A DNA stretch of 16,692 nt from Pseudomonadota bacterium (lineage in GTDB: Bacteria > Pseudomonadota > Alphaproteobacteria > Sphingomonadales > Sphingomonadaceae), in contig JAKOWQ010000369.1 of assembly GCA_029781465.1 (NCBI GenBank), forward strand, positions 1 to 16,692, in the 5' to 3' direction. The translations under genes and the position numbers were made by a program. Position 1 is the first letter of the stretch. Each line of letters opens with the position of its first letter. A model generated the notes under the pieces. It ran no database searches and was not told where the DNA came from. It saw only the letters and a list, made by a program, of their open reading frames with translations. This document shows, piece by piece, positions 14,991 through 16,692 of the stretch.

Positions 14991-15051
14991 CCCGTCAGGA
15001 TGCCCCGCGCATGCTTAACTTCTGCTTTCGATCCGGCCTAGGCAATTTTCA

Positions 15052-15074
15052 GGGGCTTGCCCCGTGCCGGGGCA
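15052..15074 (+). promoter_or_regulatory. Mutually exclusive hairpins in the dapD upstream region
   Basis: TGCCCCG (15058-15064) pairs with CGGGGCA (15068-15074) around a 3-base loop. The same CCCC (15060-15063) could pair instead with GGGG at 15052-15055. The structure lies about 50 bases before the dapD ATG and would be in its leader if transcription starts near the AATTTTC stretch around 15045. An attenuation-like role is possible. The short region does not show a lysine riboswitch. Confidence 0.3.
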
Positions 15075-15123
15075 GACGATAGGCGCAAGGCCAAGTCTGC
15101 CCTTGCCTGTGAGAGCCCGCCCC

Positions 15124-15963
15124 ATGTCCGACCAGCTTGCCGCCGCGATCGAAGCCGCCTGGGAGACGCGCGATAGCGTAACCCCTGCCAGCAGCGCGGT
15201 GCGCGAAGTGGTCGAAGCCGCGCTCGAACTGCTCGACAATGGCCAGGCGCGGGTCGCCGAGCCCGATGGCTCGGGCGGCTGGCAGGTCAATCAGTGGCTC
15301 AAGAAGGCAGTGCTGCTCAGTTTCCGGCTGAACGACAACGAAGTGGTGCCCGGAGGCGCCGCGGGTGCTCCAGCGTTTGACAAGGTGCCAAGCAAATTTG
15401 CCGGCTGGGGCGAGAACCGCTTTCGCGAGGCCGGCTTCCGGGTGGTGCCCGGGGCAGTGGTGCGGCGCGGATCGTTCATCGGCAAGGGCGTGGTGGTGAT
15501 GCCCAGTTTCGTCAATATCGGCGCCCATGTCGGCGAAGGCACCATGGTCGATACCTGGGCAACAGTCGGCTCCTGCGCGCAGATCGGCGCGCACGTGCAT
15601 CTTTCCGGCGGAGTCGGGATCGGCGGCGTGCTCGAGCCGCTCCAGGCCGGGCCGGTGGTGATCGAGGATGGCTGCTTCATCGGCGCGCGCAGCGAGGTGG
15701 TTGAAGGGGTGCGGGTGTGCGAAGGCGCGGTGCTCTCGATGGGGGTCTACCTCGGCGCCTCGACCAAGATCGTCGATCGCGCCACGGGTGAGGTCCATAT
15801 CGGCCGGGTCCCGCCCTACAGCGTGGTCGTGCCCGGTTCGATGCCGGGCAAGCCCCTGCCCGACGGTTCGCCCGGGCCGTCGCTCTACTGCGCGGTGATC
15901 GTCAAGACGGTCGACGCCCAGACCCGCGCCAAGACCGGCATCAACGACTTGCTGCGCGACTAG
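15124..15963 (+). CDS. dapD: 2,3,4,5-tetrahydropyridine-2,6-dicarboxylate N-succinyltransferase
   Basis: This 279-residue cytosolic enzyme transfers succinyl from succinyl-CoA to tetrahydrodipicolinate in the succinylase branch of diaminopimelate and lysine synthesis, so it feeds peptidoglycan too. The N-terminal helical part (1-100) contains AAIEAAWETRD and KKAVLLSFRLND. The left-handed beta-helix of hexapeptide repeats covers about 105-225, with GSFIGKGVVVMPSFVNIGAH, the conserved MVDTWATVGSCAQIG (Asp143) and LSGGVGIGGVLEP. The length is that of the family. The ATG at 15124 begins MSDQLAAAIEAAW as in other DapD proteins; the frame is open further upstream but that part is not conserved in style. 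A weak GTGAGAG ribosome site lies upstream. The ion-channel gene follows 8 bases after its stop. Confidence 0.96.
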   Translation: MSDQLAAAIEAAWETRDSVTPASSAVREVVEAALELLDNGQARVAEPDGSGGWQVNQWLKKAVLLSFRLNDNEVVPGGAAGAPAFDKVPSKFAGWGENRFREAGFRVVPGAVVRRGSFIGKGVVVMPSFVNIGAHVGEGTMVDTWATVGSCAQIGAHVHLSGGVGIGGVLEPLQAGPVVIEDGCFIGARSEVVEGVRVCEGAVLSMGVYLGASTKIVDRATGEVHIGRVPPYSVVVPGSMPGKPLPDGSPGPSLYCAVIVKTVDAQTRAKTGINDLLRD

Positions 15964-15971
15964 GAAGAGCC

Positions 15972-16406
15972 GTGCAGCAAATGCTTGCCGAGTTCGCCGT
16001 ATCGACCTTTATGGTCGTGGCCTGCGTCGCGGTCCATGGGTTCGGCCTGTTCAGTCTTAGCCAGGCGTTGCGCACCGAAGCTGCGGTCGAACGGCTCAAG
16101 CGGATCAACCCGCTCAGCCCGCGCGGGGCGGTATTCACGCTTTCGATCGTGCTGGCGATGTTCGCGCTGCACGGGATCGAGATCTGGGGTTTCGCTCTAA
16201 TTTACTGGCTGACCGGAGCGGTGCCGGGGTTCGAGGATGTGCTCTATTTCTCGACCATTTCCTATTCGACGGTCGGCTACAACGACACCCATATCCTGCG
16301 TGACTGGCGCCTGGTCGGCGCTTTCGAGAGCATTCTGGGCGTGTTCCTGCTCGGCTGGTCGACCGCCTTCTTCTTCCGCATGCTCGGGCGGATCGAGGCG
16401 CACTGA
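15972..16406 (+). CDS. Small ion-channel (Ion_trans_2-like) membrane protein with TVGYND filter
   Basis: This 144-residue inner-membrane protein has three predicted hydrophobic segments (about 6-32, 52-80 and 114-137) with a re-entrant pore-loop region between the second and third. The pore region reads FEDVLYFSTISYSTVGYND, with TVGYN at 100-104 and D105. This is the potassium-channel filter pattern with Asn in place of the second Gly. The small size and the YFSTISYSTVGY pattern fit the two-helix pore family common in proteobacteria. The GTG start at 15972 has AGGAAGAG (15962-15969) close upstream. An ATG at 15981 is an alternative that shortens it by three residues. It follows dapD by 8 bases, so it is probably co-transcribed. 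Ion selectivity is unknown given the filter change. Confidence 0.7.
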   Translation: MQQMLAEFAVSTFMVVACVAVHGFGLFSLSQALRTEAAVERLKRINPLSPRGAVFTLSIVLAMFALHGIEIWGFALIYWLTGAVPGFEDVLYFSTISYSTVGYNDTHILRDWRLVGAFESILGVFLLGWSTAFFFRMLGRIEAH

Positions 16407-16419
16407 ACCACCGCAAAGC

Positions 16420-16692
16420 TCAGAACGTCGTCGGGCTTTCCAGCGGCGGATCGCCGGCGTGGGCTGCGGAGTAGGCTTCGGAAGCCTTGAGTACCCGGAT
16501 CAGGTTTCCGCTCGCCAGTTTCTGAAGATCCTGCTGGCTCCAGCCGCGCCGGGCCAGTTCGACGAACAGCGCGGGGTAGGCCGAGACGTCCTCCAGACCG
16601 GTCACCGCGACTTCGATCCCATCAAGATCGCCGCCCAGCCCGACGTGATCCGCGCCGATCCGCTTGGCGATATAATCGAGATGATCGGCAAC
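16420..16692 (-). CDS. Membrane dipeptidase (peptidase M19), C-terminal fragment
   Basis: Only the last 90 residues are present; the gene continues beyond the right edge of the window. The visible part contains HVGLGGDLDG, matching the G-S/G-D-F-D-G motif of M19 renal-dipeptidase-type zinc enzymes. The family's C-terminal helices follow, with ELARRGWSQQDLQKLASGNLIRVLKA, where GNLIRVL matches the usual G-N-x-x-R-V ending. These enzymes hydrolyse dipeptides, including those with D-amino acids at the second position. The fragment ends 13 bases from the convergent ion-channel gene, with no obvious terminator between. Confidence 0.85.
   Translation of the reverse strand, partial: VADHLDYIAKRIGADHVGLGGDLDGIEVAVTGLEDVSAYPALFVELARRGWSQQDLQKLASGNLIRVLKASEAYSAAHAGDPPLESPTTF

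Noticed and set aside
14981..15010. Sigma-54 promoter (TGGCAC element near 14986)
   Set aside because: No TTGC element stands at the required 5-base spacing after TGGCAC.
12968..15082. A 704-codon open frame on the plus strand opposite the S8 protease
   Set aside because: It is antisense to a gene with a full catalytic triad and lipoprotein signal. Its translation is a low-complexity Arg/Gly/His/Ala mix with no motif, as expected in GC-rich DNA.
14991..15123. Lysine riboswitch upstream of dapD
   Set aside because: The available leader is too short and none of the conserved core is seen; only small hairpins are present.

Overview
The window is very GC-rich bacterial DNA with tight gene packing, several GTG starts and few AT-rich intergenic stretches. 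The alphaproteobacterial-type SspB, the gene content and the protein styles suggest a member of the Sphingomonadales (Novosphingobium/Sphingomonas/Erythrobacter relatives). This placement is inferred from recognition, not from a search. No rRNA, tRNA, CRISPR array, transposase or phage gene was seen.

Layout. (1) 1-2478, plus strand: a GC-only hairpin at the left edge, then a housekeeping block of sspB (ClpXP adaptor), a small unknown protein, gmk (guanylate kinase) and a membrane-anchored metallophosphoesterase. (2) 2475-6503, minus strand: a compact four-gene operon read right to left. It holds two acyl-CoA dehydrogenases that look like the catalytic and non-catalytic halves of a heteromeric enzyme, an RhlG-like short-chain dehydrogenase (SDR) and an SMP-30/gluconolactonase-family hydrolase. 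(3) 6677-12560, plus strand, divergent from (2): an SDR translationally coupled to a GPH-type sugar/cation symporter, an ACAD10/11-type acyl-CoA dehydrogenase, a zinc alcohol dehydrogenase and an aminoglycoside-phosphotransferase-fold kinase. (4) 12557-14947, minus strand: a predicted lipoprotein subtilase (S8) with a Pro-Thr repeat linker and a barrel-like C-terminus. (5) 15124-16406, plus strand: dapD (lysine/diaminopimelate synthesis) and a small ion-channel protein with an altered selectivity filter. (6) 16420-16692, minus strand: the C-terminal end of an M19 membrane dipeptidase, cut by the window edge.

How it fits together. Regions 2 and 3 look like one catabolic gene cluster that imports and oxidises an acyl-CoA-linked substrate, possibly a hydroxy acid or lactone. 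The most telling pair is the free-standing kinase and the ACAD10/11-type dehydrogenase. In known systems (human ACAD10/11, Pseudomonas LvaA/LvaC) these activities phosphorylate a 4-hydroxyacyl-CoA and then remove the phosphate to give an enoyl-CoA. Two similar 16-bp TTAA-N8-TTAA palindromes, one before each dehydrogenase transcription unit, suggest a shared regulator that is not encoded in the window. This regulon and the substrate are inference.

Other oddities are two convergent gene pairs that each end on one shared CTAG tetranucleotide, a channel filter reading TVGYND rather than TVGYGD, and overlapping inverted repeats between the S8 protease gene and dapD.
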